A DNA stretch of 64,000 nt from Haloechinothrix aidingensis. Its GTDB lineage: Bacteria; Actinomycetota; Actinomycetes; Mycobacteriales; Pseudonocardiaceae. The DNA is taken from contig NZ_JACCKD010000005.1 of assembly GCF_013450155.1 (NCBI RefSeq), forward strand, positions 1 through 64,000, written 5' to 3'. Below the pieces are notes generated by a model, which made no database searches, was not told where the DNA came from, and saw nothing but the letters and a program-made list of their open reading frames with translations. Position 1 is the first letter of the stretch. Each line of letters begins with the position of its first letter. Below, piece by piece: positions 27,834 to 37,076 of the stretch. The position numbers and the translations under genes were made by a program.

Positions 27834-28373
27834 TCGTCATGTTGAGGCTTCCCGAGTGTCAAATGATCGATTGCGAGCACTTCGTCCTAGAGTTGGCGGC
27901 CAGCCTCGCACAACGCAGCGTGGCCGACATGATTACCACGCCGAACGCATGACCGGTCGGGATCACGGTTGACGAGGCGTGCGCGGCACTCCAACACTCG
28001 CACGTCCACATACTCCTGTTGACGCGCGAGAGCACGCGCTACGAGGCCCTTCTGCGCGTCGAACTGTCGGCGACCCTGCCTTCCACCACTCCTGCAGTCG
28101 ATCGCACTACGCTGATAAACCATACAGTCGGGCCAGACGAGCGCATCTCGAGATTGGATCCTCGCGCAGGTACACCGCCGATTGTTGGCTCACCGATCCA
28201 GCGAACCCGACGCCGGGACGCGGGTATAGTGACGACAGCACATGGGACGGACACTCGGACTGCCCGCCATCTTCTAGCCGCGCACCGTATATCAGTGGCT
28301 GTTTCGTTCGCCACGTAGTATAAAACTGCTGGAGATGGTTGACACCGGGGCTTGATGATCATAGGGAGTTCTG
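27834..28373. other. Intergenic stretch without a recognisable gene
   Basis: No open frame resembles a known protein. The right end contains GGGAG then a GTG at 28374, the start of a transposase gene interrupted by the next element. Confidence 0.4.
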
Positions 28374-28391
28374 GTGAGTCAGCTTCAGATG

Positions 28392-29842
28392 GAGGAATGA
28401 TCAGAACCTGTGGATGGTCCTCGGCGAGGTGACGTGAAGGGGCGCACCTTCCCGAGGATGATCTGGAAGTCCAAGTAGTTCTGATCAGGACCGGCGTTGG
28501 CGCGCTGGTTCGGGAAGGTACGCCCATGCTCAAGGTAGTCCATGACGAGTCCGAGGCCAACGCGACCGGCGGAGCGGGCGGCGGGTCGTTGATCGATGAG
28601 ATCGTGCGCGACGGTGCCCGTCGGATGTTGGCCGAGGCGTTGCAGGCGGAGGTGGATGCCTACATCGCTCGCTTCGCCGACGAGCGCGACGGCAACGGCC
28701 ACCGGCTGGTGGTGCGCAACGGTACTCATCGGCCGCGTGAGGTGTTGACCAGCGCCGGCGCGGTGGAGGTGACCGCGCCGCGGGTGAACGACAAGCGCGT
28801 CGATGCCGCCACCGGCGAGCGGCAGCGGTTCTCCTCGGCGATCCTGCCGCCGTGGGCGCGCAAGACACCGAAGATCACCGAGGTGCTGCCGCTGCTGTAC
28901 CTGCACGGGCTGTCCTCGGGCGATTTCGTGCCCGCGCTGGGCCAGTTCCTCGGCTCGGCCAAGGGCCTGTCGTCGGCGGTGATCACCAAGCTGACCGAGA
29001 CCTGGAAGGCCGAGCAGCGCGCGTTCGCCGAGCGGGACCTGTCCGAGGTGGACTTCGTGTATCTGTGGACCGACGGCATCCACGTCAACATTCGCCTCGA
29101 GGAGCACAAGCTGTGCCTGCTGGTGATGATCGGGGTGCGCGCTGACGGCCGCAAGGAGCTCGTCGCGCTGGCCGACGGCTACCGCGAGTCGGCCGAGTCG
29201 TGGGCCGACCTGCTGCGCGACTGCAAGCGCCGCGGCATGCGCGCCCCGGTGCTCGCCGTCGGGGACGGCGCGCTCGGGTTCTGGGGCGCGCTACGCGAGG
29301 TGTTCCCGCAGACCCGCCAGCAGCGCTGCTGGTTCCACAAATCGGCGAATGTGCTGGCCGCACTGCCGAAGTCGGCCCACCCCGGAGCGAAGAAGGCGCT
29401 GGCCGAGATCTGGGGCGCCGAGGACCGCAGCCACGCACTCGCCGCGGTCCAGGCCTTCGATGCCACCTACGGTGCCAAGTTCCCCAAGGCCGTCGCCAAG
29501 ATCACCGAGGACGTCGAGCAGCTGCTGGCCTTCTACGACTACCCGGCCCAGCATTGGGTGCATCTTCGCACTACAAACCCCATCGAATCGACCTTCGCCA
29601 CGGTTCGACACCGGACAAAGGTGACGAAAGGACCAGGATCACGAGCCGCTGGACTGGCGATGGCATTCAAGCTCATCGACGCCGCGCAAGCCCGTTGGCG
29701 CGCGGTCAACGCACCCGAACTCGTCGCGCTCGTCCGCGCCGACGCCCGCTTCGTCAACGGCAAACTCGTCGAACGACCCGACGAACACGCCCCACCATCA
29801 GCCGCCTAAAAGATCTTCATCCACAGGTCTTGACAATTTCTC
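28392..29842 (+). mobile_element. Intact IS256-family element (1451 bp) with 8-bp target duplication
   Basis: The left end GAGGAATGATCAGAACCTGTGGATG and the right end read inward GAGAAATTGTCAAGACCTGTGGATG form 25-bp imperfect inverted repeats. TTCAGATG occurs directly outside both ends (28384-28391 and 29843-29850), the 8-bp duplication expected for IS256. One full transposase gene lies within. Confidence 0.92.
28526..29809 (+). CDS. IS256-family transposase (427 aa)
   Basis: Mutator-type DDE transposase of a different subgroup from the copy at 14301. Blocks: NGTHRPREVLTSAGAVEVTA, Asp in FVYLWTDGIHVNIRLEEHK, Asp in VLAVGDGALGFWGALREVFP, RCWFHKSANVLAALP, and Glu in TTNPIESTFATVRHRT. The start MLKVVHDESEANATGG agrees with family members. 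No interruption. Confidence 0.92.
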   Translation: MLKVVHDESEANATGGAGGGSLIDEIVRDGARRMLAEALQAEVDAYIARFADERDGNGHRLVVRNGTHRPREVLTSAGAVEVTAPRVNDKRVDAATGERQRFSSAILPPWARKTPKITEVLPLLYLHGLSSGDFVPALGQFLGSAKGLSSAVITKLTETWKAEQRAFAERDLSEVDFVYLWTDGIHVNIRLEEHKLCLLVMIGVRADGRKELVALADGYRESAESWADLLRDCKRRGMRAPVLAVGDGALGFWGALREVFPQTRQQRCWFHKSANVLAALPKSAHPGAKKALAEIWGAEDRSHALAAVQAFDATYGAKFPKAVAKITEDVEQLLAFYDYPAQHWVHLRTTNPIESTFATVRHRTKVTKGPGSRAAGLAMAFKLIDAAQARWRAVNAPELVALVRADARFVNGKLVERPDEHAPPSAA

Positions 29843-30016
29843 TTCAGATGGACCGCCAGGTGCGTCGGCGCCTGGCGGTGTTACGTCATGTGGAGAAAGT
29901 GTCAGCGAACGTGGCGCTGACGTGCCGCTATTTCGGCATCAGCCGTCCTACGTATTACCAGTGGTGTCGCCGGTACGAAGGCGGGCGAGTGGTCACCGTG
30001 CACTCCCCTGTCGGCC

Positions 30017-30610
30017 GTGGGCGTCAACGCCGATGGGCACCGCGAAATCCTCGGCTTCGAGGTCACCACCGATGCCCACCCGGAGTTGGTTGAGGCGATC
30101 CGCTCAACACTGCCCGGCGCGGCCTAACAGCGATGTCGGACCCACTACCTGCGAGATCTGCTGGTCAAGATCTCCAAGAGCAGCCAGCCGTGGGTAGCCA
30201 CGCTGGTCCGCACGATCTTCGACCAGCCCGACGCCGATCAAGTGCACGCCCAGTATGACCGGGTTATCGCCGCGCTGCAGGACACGCTGCCGACCGCCGC
30301 TGACCATCTGGCCGGCGCGCGGGAGGACCTGCTGGCCTTCACCGCCCTGCCGCGGTCGGTGCGGCGGCAGGTGTGGTCGTCCAATCCTCAGGAGCGACTC
30401 CACCGCGAGCAGCGCCGCCGCAGCGACGTCGTTGGCATCTTCCCGGACCGTGATGCCATCACCCGCCTGCTCAGGGCAGTGCAGATGGAACACAACGACG
30501 AATGGACCGGGTACCGCCGCTACACCAGCATCGAAACACTCACCACAGTAGACGCACCCACAGCGACAGACGCCGAGGAGTTGAAGACAATCGAACCCCT
30601 CAGCGCCTAG
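30017..30610 (+). pseudogene. IS256-family transposase remnant (third subgroup)
   Basis: Starts abruptly at VGVNADGHREILGFEVTT, skips the central part, then has VEAIRSTLPGAA, a stop, and a C-terminal half with HYLRDLLVKISKSSQPWVAT, VWSSNPQERLHREQRRRSDV and VGIFPDRDAITRL. The E of the N-P-x-E-R motif is retained. Internally deleted and stop-containing. Confidence 0.85.
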
Positions 30611-30679
30611 ACTAGCCACGGATCACACGGTGGCACCCCAAACACCACCACCACGGACGTGACCCGACGAGGGTTCGGT

Positions 30680-30967
30680 TCAAGCCCACAGATACAGCCC
30701 GAGGACGATGGCGCAGGCCGAAATGATCCAGACGTGGAACCCGCGCCGCAATGGTTCCATGGCATGTCGCAACTCCATGAAATACATACCTACGATGTGA
30801 GCCTTTGCGAACAACACGATAATCATAGCCGCCGTAGCCGCCGTCATCGAGTCCAAGCCCGCGCTGTGTCCGCTGTCTCCGGCTCCGAGCCACCACGAAA
30901 CGCCCGTCAGGAGCATCAGCGCGAGCCAAGCGCCCACCACCGGTTTTTCCTTCACATATGTAAGCAC
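30680..30967 (-). CDS. Prokaryotic cytochrome c oxidase subunit IV/NorF-like membrane protein (95 aa)
   Basis: Three predicted membrane helices (WLALMLLTGVSWWLG; TAATAAMIIVLFAKAHIVG; VWIISACAIVLGLYLWA) and the family block FAKAHIVGMYFMELRH. Accessory subunit of a heme-copper oxidase or of a NorE/NorF pair. Nine bases downstream of the subunit III gene. Confidence 0.8.
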   Translation of the reverse strand: MLTYVKEKPVVGAWLALMLLTGVSWWLGAGDSGHSAGLDSMTAATAAMIIVLFAKAHIVGMYFMELRHAMEPLRRGFHVWIISACAIVLGLYLWA

Positions 30968-30976
30968 CGCATCCTC

Positions 30977-31603
30977 CTACTGCATCAGATAGAACAGGCC
31001 GAACAGAACAATCCAGAGCAGATCCACCATGTGCCAATAGCAAGCGCCGGCTTCCGTCGCTCGCACATATTTGTGCCCGACACGCTCCCTGCGTGCTATT
31101 GTCCAAAGCATGATAATCGTACCGAGCCCTACTACCACGTGAACAAAATGGAGTCCAGTCATAACGTAGTAGAGCTCGTAAAATTTGTTTTCATCAGGAG
31201 TTTGTCCTGCTCCAACTTTTTCGGTCCACTCCCCTGACTTGACGACTGCGAATGCCAGCCCGGCAAGGAAGGTGCCGATGAACCACTTCTGTGCCGCAAC
31301 TGCGCGCCGCCGGCGCAGGGCATCGACGCCGAGAGCCACGCAGAGCGAGGAGGTTAGCAACAGCAATGTGTTGAATGCGCCGACGCCGACGTTTAGGGTT
31401 TCCGTCGACTGATTGAATAGCGGCAACTGCTCTGAGCGCTCGTACATGAACAGCGCAAACAGCAGCAAAAACACTGTCAAGTCGATGAAAATGAATACCC
31501 AGATCCCAGTTTCCCCTGGGATCCAGGGTCGTCGGTCGCTTTGGGTAGCGACACGCGGGCTCGCAACGGTAGACGTTGTGGCTTCGTCAGCGTCTTTGGT
31601 CAT
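30977..31603 (-). CDS. Heme-copper oxidase subunit III/NorE-like protein (208 aa)
   Basis: Five membrane helices with the family signatures RRPWIPGETGIWVFIFIDLT near the N-terminus, YYVMTGLHFVHVVVGLGTII in the middle and ACYWHMVDLLWIVLFGLFYL at the end. Short NorE-type rather than the seven-helix form. ATG 31603 is preferred; an in-frame ATG at 31615 abuts the AGGAG site itself. No subunit I or II lies nearby, so it must work with distant subunits or a different enzyme. Confidence 0.88.
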   Translation of the reverse strand: MTKDADEATTSTVASPRVATQSDRRPWIPGETGIWVFIFIDLTVFLLLFALFMYERSEQLPLFNQSTETLNVGVGAFNTLLLLTSSLCVALGVDALRRRRAVAAQKWFIGTFLAGLAFAVVKSGEWTEKVGAGQTPDENKFYELYYVMTGLHFVHVVVGLGTIIMLWTIARRERVGHKYVRATEAGACYWHMVDLLWIVLFGLFYLMQ

Positions 31604-31644
31604 TCTTCGATCCATCTCCTAGCATGTACGCTCGGCACCTGTTC

Positions 31645-32523
31645 CTAGTATATATACTCACTCGGTGCGGGCCCTTCCGAATGCAACCTGCTCGGTACCG
31701 AGTTCTCCGAATGCCACGTTCCGTCTTCGTCACCAACTTGTCCGTCTCCGTCACCAATTCCTGTGTGACGGTACTTCCTCTCGTACTGCCGGATTGCCCG
31801 TTCCGTGTACACAGTCATGACGAGGGCCCAGGTCAGGATCTCCGCCATGAGAACATAGAATGCGAGTAGGCCATTCCACGCCAGTGGTCCGGTTTTGAAG
31901 AATATCAAGAATAGTCCTGGGAACATCAGGAGGGCGCTACAAAGGGAGTAATATCCGACCCAGCGCGGGTAGGCTTGGTGTTTGCCGGGATTCCAGAGAA
32001 TGCCAAGTCCGATTGCAGCTACCCAAATGATAAACGGCGGCACGTCCATGAGGAACATAAACCAGCCGAAATCATTCAACATTTGTGTTATTTCCGGCGA
32101 CGTTTCAAGAGGCCGGAATGTAGCCACGCCCCACGGAATGTAAAGGATCACAAATATTGCTACGCCGCAACCGAGGGATACCAGTTGGGTGTAGGTCAGG
32201 ACCGGGAAGCCCGCCTCGGTTCGCCTGGTCCAGACCGAAATTGCCACCCCCCACGGACCCATTATAGCAGCCCCGCACATCATAATCGCCATACCGATCT
32301 GCATCGAGACTTGGTTATCGGCGTACATTTGTGCGACCGCGTCTGCGCCAAGCTCCGGGCTCGGAGGTGGCATGAAACCTGCGAAGATAACGAATCCTAT
32401 TGCCAGCAGCCCGACCCACACTGGACCAGCCCAGGTGCACCACCGTAGGGCTTTAGTGGTCATCCGCATTTCCATATCACTGGCCGTCCGCGCGTCCGTA
32501 TCACTAGCCATCCGCGTGTCCAT
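31645..32523 (-). CDS. Six-helix membrane protein encoded with oxidase subunits (292 aa)
   Basis: Unrecognised family. After a repetitive N-terminus (MASDTDARTASDMEMRM) six hydrophobic segments follow, starting at WAGPVWVGLLAIGFVIFAGF and ending at LTWALVMTVYTERAIRQYER; a Gly/Asp/Ser tail follows. GGGAG precedes the ATG at 32523. First gene of the run with oxidase subunits III and IV, so probably part of the same membrane complex. Conserved Pro/Trp in helices 3-4 (LYIPWGVATF, VPPFIIWVAAIGLG) may bind lipid or cofactor; that is speculation. Confidence 0.75.
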   Translation of the reverse strand: MDTRMASDTDARTASDMEMRMTTKALRWCTWAGPVWVGLLAIGFVIFAGFMPPPSPELGADAVAQMYADNQVSMQIGMAIMMCGAAIMGPWGVAISVWTRRTEAGFPVLTYTQLVSLGCGVAIFVILYIPWGVATFRPLETSPEITQMLNDFGWFMFLMDVPPFIIWVAAIGLGILWNPGKHQAYPRWVGYYSLCSALLMFPGLFLIFFKTGPLAWNGLLAFYVLMAEILTWALVMTVYTERAIRQYERKYRHTGIGDGDGQVGDEDGTWHSENSVPSRLHSEGPAPSEYIY

Positions 32524-32639
32524 AGCAACTTGCTCCCATTTGCAGGGTCCTGCACATCGTTCATCTTGTCGTTTCGTCTGTAACGAGATCGACGATTAAT
32601 TTCAGCCCGACCTCGTATTGAATTTCGCCCTATTCACTA

Positions 32640-32920
32640 CGAGGAGAGCGAAGTTTAGGTAGTCGCGGCGTGTGCCCGCAGGACTTCGGCGACTCGAGAC
32701 CGAGGAATGGTCTGGCTTTGTTGATCACCTCCCAGTGCGTAAGCGGGCCGGCTGAGCTCGTGTCCCTGCTGCGTGCTTCTCGGCACTGGCGATTGCAACC
32801 TGCTTATCCACTATGTGAGCTTCTCAGGGCGTTCGGGACGGAAGATCCGCAAAACTACGTAGGTCGGTTCGTATATCGAGTCGGCTGTCGCCGCGACGTC
32901 CTGGTGGTTCGGCCTACAAG
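32640..32920 (+). pseudogene. Possible ISAs1-type transposase C-terminal remnant
   Basis: VSLLRASRHWRLQ, then in a shifted frame IHYV and a GRSGRKIR-like block resemble the C-terminal HW-x-I-E-N-x-L-HYVRDV region of ISAs1 transposases. Very decayed. The rest of 32524-33050 shows nothing. Confidence 0.3.
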
Positions 32921-33059
32921 TTGAGCCTGTCGTTGATGGAAGATGCCCGCCGAGCCGTCATGGTGGGCCACTTCCAGTTGATGCAGTCGCTATCACCGCA
33001 CGTGGGTCATTTCGCGGTCCGCCGTCTGTGACGGGTACAAAGAGCAGCACATTACGTCC

Positions 33060-33735
33060 GTGGTCGTCGCTGAGCGCCAAACCGTGGTGAACGGCGGTCT
33101 CGGAGGCCGACGCGTCGCGTCGGCATGGTCGCCGACGGCAGACCGGTGAGAGTGCGTTGAACGGTTGCCGTGCGCAAGCGCGGTGACGCCAGGGGTAGCG
33201 GAACTTTGGGGGTCACGGTGTCGGTGTCGACATGTTTGGTCAGCTGCCCGCTCGCCGGCCCCGGGGCAGTCGCGGAGGACGTCAGTTCCGAGTCTTTCCG
33301 GCTCATTCCGTAGACCGGCCCCGGAGAGTTGAAGCAGGTTCGGTGCGGCAGTCGCGCCTGCTCCCACGACGACTTGGTCGCGGATGTGCGTACGGTGGCG
33401 CCTTCCGCGGAGTCGGTACTCGACTCCGATCGCACAGTCGCCGCGCACGTACACGCAGGAGTCAATCGATCCGCTGGCGCCGAGCACCTTGCCGGCCATC
33501 ATCGCCTCCGGTTTGCCGGTGCGCATCGGGTCCGGACCCATGGGATATCTCCACTTGAGGCGCTGGTTGGCAGAAATCACGCCGGCGCGGACCAGGACGA
33601 CGTATCGGCGGTCGGTACCTCCGGCCTCGAGGGGGGTACCTTCGCTCCCGTCTCGGCGAGGCGACCGCCGACGATCGCCCCTGAGGAAAGTCCCCCACGA
33701 CAACGTCGTCGTAGTGATCCGTGCTCAGAGATCTC
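33060..33735 (-). pseudogene. GMC oxidoreductase pseudogene, relative of the gene at 16170
   Basis: AAGGAGATCTCT survives before a lost start. LEAGGTDRR, VISANQRLKWRYP and MMAGKVLGASGSIDSCVYVR match LEAGGTDRR, VVSAYQRLNWKYP and WMAGKVLGGGGSINSCVYVR of the intact enzyme. About 130 residues are missing before CAIGVEYRLRGRR (RAIGVEYRLDGK in the intact copy), then LLQLSGAGL and decay. Several frameshifts lie near the FAD motif. Confidence 0.88.
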
Positions 33736-33844
33736 CTTGCTGCTTTCTGAGAGCATCGGCACGCACCCTGACCTGCCATGCTCGGATACAGGTCCTGCCT
33801 CTCGGGCGAGCACGGCCTCATCGTGTGTGAGTTACATCCACGTC

Positions 33845-33891
33845 AATCTTAAAGCTTAAGATTTGGCTCGTCTACCCTACCCGGCCGGGTA
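33845..33891. promoter_or_regulatory. Two perfect palindromes upstream of the GMC pseudogene
   Basis: AATCTTAA-AGC-TTAAGATT at 33845-33863 and TACCCGGCCGGGTA at 33878-33891. Both are perfect and lie 110-155 bp upstream of the pseudogene start, suggesting former operators. Confidence 0.45.
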
Positions 33892-34124
33892 TAACTACTG
33901 CCGGTGACCTCGGGTTCGCGGCAGAGTTGACCAGGGCGACGGGCGGCGAAATGATAACACAAAAACAGTCCATGTCACTGTGTCTGACACGATGATGCGA
34001 CCAACGACGTGCTTCGACTCCACGGTCTTGCTCGCTTTGGACCTGTCCGATGAGCGGTGCATCCGGACCGGCACGCCGAGCGTGGCTCGGCGAACAGACC
34101 AGTCGTGCACGAGATGATGAGCCG

Positions 34125-34440
34125 ATGTCGGCTCCGATCGATCAACGCCAGCTTGTGCAGCCATGGGTGGAGTCCGCCCGCGGCGAGGGGGTCGAACTGG
34201 TCGGCCCGGACGGGATGTTGACCGGGCTGACCGATCAGGTGTTCGAGATCGCGCTGGCGGCGTAGATAATCGAGCACCTCGGCTACGGGCGCCGCGATCC
34301 TGCCAGGCATCACAATGCGAACTCGCGTTGTGGTGGCCGGGCTAACACGGTGGGTGACCGAGATTGGGCCGGTCGTCATCGAGGTGCCGCAGGATCGGGA
34401 CCGCAAGTTTCGAGCCGCAGCTGGTCAAGAAGCGTCAGCC
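34125..34440 (+). pseudogene. IS256-family transposase N-terminal remnant
   Basis: ATG 34125 opens GEGVELVGPDGMLTGLTDQV, interrupted by a TAG at 34263-34265, then IIEHLGYGRRDPARH and NANSRCG-like sequence. It matches the N-terminus of the transposase at 14301. Ends against an IS30 remnant. Confidence 0.75.
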
Positions 34441-34640
34441 ACGGCTCTCCGATCGCCAAGGCATAGGCGCGGCCGATCGTTGAGCTCGGTGGCGGTCTCG
34501 TCGAGCTGCCCGGCTGTCCACGAGCTTCGATCGGTTCCCTCCGGTAGGTACTGGCGCAGTACGCCGTCGACGGTCTCGTTGCTGCCACGCTGCCAGGGCG
34601 ACTGCGGGTTGACGAAGTAGATCGTGACGCCGATGGCGTG
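34440..34640 (-). pseudogene. IS30-family transposase C-terminal remnant
   Basis: Minus strand reads IYFVNPQSPWQRGSNETVDG, VLRQYLPEGTD and LDETATELNDRPR, the conserved C-terminal block of IS30 transposases including the catalytic Glu. No start or N-terminal part remains. Confidence 0.75.
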
Positions 34641-34809
34641 TTCGATATCTGACGTTCAGGTACCCGCTGTAGCCGCGATGCAGGTCATTATGGGCACTCA
34701 GACCTGACTCGACGCTGCTACCACCAGCTACCGCGCCTCCGGTTCCGACTAACAGACGCGTACGGTTATTAGTTATACTGTTTCTTACGTTATACTCTCC
34801 AAGGTGCGG

Positions 34810-35673
34810 CTAGTAGCTGTCCGAGCGGCTAGGAGAACCGATTCGGGACAAGAATTTTATAATCGAACGAGTGGCTATTTGTCGTTTGTCTTCCGTGACA
34901 GCATGTGTAGCGTTATCAATTTCGACGTACTGGGCATGCGGGACGACCCGAAAGAACTCCCTCGCATCGTTTTCATCTACGAGTTCACTGCTACCCCCTC
35001 GGATCAACAGAACCGGATTTGAAACATTGCCTGCTGCGGATTCGAATCTTTCCGGGGTTCCTCGAGTAAGATGTAAGCTTTCGGGATCGAGAAATGCGGG
35101 ATCCCAATGCCACCGCCAGTAACCATCGTCGCACTTCCGCAGGTTCTTCAGCAAACGTTCCGAGCCTCTGTTTTGGCTGCTGGAAGGCAGAAATCGGGAT
35201 ATCGCCCTAGCGGCGACTTCCAGCGATGGCCAACCTTCGATGCCGGTGCGCATGAACTCAATGATCCGTTGACTTCCCGCAATACTGATACGGGGCGTAA
35301 CGTCCACCAAGACGAGAGCGACGCAATCCACCGCCGGATGTTCACCTGCCGCGGCGAGTGCCGCGAGCCCCCCCATGGACGCTCCGACGAGCATGGCGGG
35401 TTTGTCGAATTGGCTAGCTACCGCACGGACGTCGTCAACCAACGCATCCATTGAGTAATCGCCATCAGGCGCCCACCCACTTTCCCCGTGTCCGCGCAAA
35501 TCGACGGCCACGGTGCAAAACCCGCAGTGCGTTAGTGCCGCGACGGTGTCGCTCCAACTGCTCCTGGTTTGCCCAGCTCCGTGTAGCAGAATGACCGGCT
35601 GACCATCTGATGGCCCACTGATCTCACATACCAGCGTCACACCTCCCGGTACCCTAAATTGTACGTGAGACAT
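34810..35673 (-). CDS. Alpha/beta hydrolase (287 aa)
   Basis: Oxyanion-side HGAGQTRSSW, nucleophile elbow GASMGGLAA with Ser99, acid in SSELVDENDA and catalytic His in DNATHAV. Length and DLRGHGESGW loop place it with esterases, epoxide or C-C bond hydrolases. Substrate unknown. ATG 35673. Alone on its strand between IS debris and korB; could hydrolyse a ring-cleavage or ester intermediate. Confidence 0.9.
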   Translation of the reverse strand: MSHVQFRVPGGVTLVCEISGPSDGQPVILLHGAGQTRSSWSDTVAALTHCGFCTVAVDLRGHGESGWAPDGDYSMDALVDDVRAVASQFDKPAMLVGASMGGLAALAAAGEHPAVDCVALVLVDVTPRISIAGSQRIIEFMRTGIEGWPSLEVAARAISRFLPSSSQNRGSERLLKNLRKCDDGYWRWHWDPAFLDPESLHLTRGTPERFESAAGNVSNPVLLIRGGSSELVDENDAREFFRVVPHAQYVEIDNATHAVTEDKRQIATRSIIKFLSRIGSPSRSDSY

Positions 35674-35924
35674 ACCGCCAGCCCCTCCTCGCAGGTATCA
35701 GGCGAACGCTTGCTCGGTTCCGCAATGCTCTGATGGCAACATCAGAACCGTTCACGCAAGGCGCAACCTCGGAATTTGGCAACTTAACAGTGCAGCCTCG
35801 AAGAATGAGGGTTGATCGCCCGTTGAGTAACATTCTGCCTCGTTCTACAGCCTGATTCAGATCCTCCACCGTCGGCTTTTCGGCCTTATGCTCCTCCGCT
35901 GCGCAATTACCGTAGAAATTAATT

Positions 35925-37076
35925 TCATCCAAACATAATTTGTGGCCTATATTCTTGATTCCCATTTTCCTGCCCATAGCATTTTTCTACATGATTTGCG
36001 GGGCGTAAAATTGATGACACGGTCCAGGTGTCGTTGCCGGTGAGTACGGCTTGCAGGTCGGCGGGCTTGTCGTGGCGTGCTTTGCTGACCTGCTCGCGAG
36101 CGGCGTCGTCGTAGGTGGGGCGTTGCACCTGGCGGAAGATCCCGGTGGGGGTGTGGGTCAGGGTCTGGTCGTCCAGGCGGGACAGCGCGAAGGCGTAGGC
36201 GGGGTCGTCGATGGTGGGGTCGTGGGTGACGATGTCGGCGGTGGCGACCTCGCTGGTTGCGGCGACCTCGAGTCCGCCGAAGCCGGAGCGGACCACCGCG
36301 TACTCGCCTTGTGGGCCGAAGGTGACCGGCTCGCCGGAGCGTAGCGGGATCAACCTGCTGGCTGCTTCGTCCTTGTCCTTGAGGACGTCGAACGCGCCGT
36401 CGTTGAAGATGGGGCAGTTCTGGTAGATCTCGACCAGCGCCGAGCCGCGGTGGGCGGCAGCGGCGCCCAGTACCTCGGACAGGCCCTTCTTGTCGGAGTC
36501 CAGGGCCCTGCCCACGAAGGTGGCCTCGGCGCCCAGGGCCAGCGAGATCGGGTTGAACGGGGTGTCGACCGAGCCCATCGGGGTGGACTTGGTTACCATG
36601 CCCTGGTCGCTGGTGGGGGAGTACTGGCCCTTGGTCAGCCCGTAGATGCGGTTGTTGAACAGCAGGATGGTCAGGTTGACGTTGCGGCGCAGCGTGTGGA
36701 TCAGGTGGTTGCCGCCGATGGACAGGGCGTCGCCGTCCCCGGTGACCACCCACACCGACAGGTCGGGCCTACTGGTGGCCAGACCGGTGGCGATCGCGGG
36801 GGCGCGGCCGTGGATGGAGTGCATGCCGTAGGTGTTCATGTAGTACGGGAAACGGCTCGAGCAGCCGATCCCGGAGACGAACACGATGTTCTCCCGCTTG
36901 AGCCCCAAGCTCGGTAAGAACGACTGCACCGTGTTGAGCACGATGTAGTCACCGCAACCGGGGCACCAGCGCACTTCCTGGTCGGACTTGTAGTCCTTGG
37001 CCTTGCCCGGCTCCTCGGTCGTGGGCACATCGTCCAAGCCGCCCAGGGCGGGCAGCCCGAGATCAATCACGGTCAT
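35925..37076 (-). CDS. korB: 2-oxoacid:ferredoxin oxidoreductase beta subunit, KorB type (383 aa)
   Basis: Thiamine-diphosphate and 4Fe-4S subunit of 2-oxoglutarate:ferredoxin oxidoreductase. Cluster cysteines in RWCPGCGDY, SGIGCSSR and NCPIFNDG; ThDP motif VVTGDGDALSIGGNHLIHTL with LLFNNRIYGLTKGQYSPTS. Family members usually end soon after the ...GNDTWTV block; here the frame runs on for 32 residues (SSILRPANHVEKCY...), so the native stop appears lost. ATG 37076 overlaps the preceding small gene by 14 nt. Confidence 0.92.
   Translation of the reverse strand: MTVIDLGLPALGGLDDVPTTEEPGKAKDYKSDQEVRWCPGCGDYIVLNTVQSFLPSLGLKRENIVFVSGIGCSSRFPYYMNTYGMHSIHGRAPAIATGLATSRPDLSVWVVTGDGDALSIGGNHLIHTLRRNVNLTILLFNNRIYGLTKGQYSPTSDQGMVTKSTPMGSVDTPFNPISLALGAEATFVGRALDSDKKGLSEVLGAAAAHRGSALVEIYQNCPIFNDGAFDVLKDKDEAASRLIPLRSGEPVTFGPQGEYAVVRSGFGGLEVAATSEVATADIVTHDPTIDDPAYAFALSRLDDQTLTHTPTGIFRQVQRPTYDDAAREQVSKARHDKPADLQAVLTGNDTWTVSSILRPANHVEKCYGQENGNQEYRPQIMFG

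Larger units (their letters stand above)
28374..30016 (+). pseudogene. HTH-type transposase N-terminus (IS481/IS3-like), interrupted by an IS256 element
   Basis: GTG 28374 begins VSQLQM, is interrupted at 28392, and resumes at 29843-29850 with MDRQVRRRLAVLRHVEK, ALTCRYFGISRPTYYQWCRR. Joining the flanks through the 8-bp duplication restores one frame with a ribosome site (GGGAG) before the GTG. The rest of the gene is lost where an unrelated IS256 remnant begins near 30017. Confidence 0.75.

Noticed and set aside
29200-30093. Plus-strand frame of 297 codons spanning the IS256 transposase end and the next transposase fragment
   Set aside because: Arg-rich out-of-frame reading of the transposase; it only picks up true coding sequence after 29850, where it belongs to the interrupted HTH transposase.
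30680-31603. Complete terminal oxidase operon
   Set aside because: No subunit I (heme-copper histidines) or subunit II was found nearby, so only accessory subunits are annotated.
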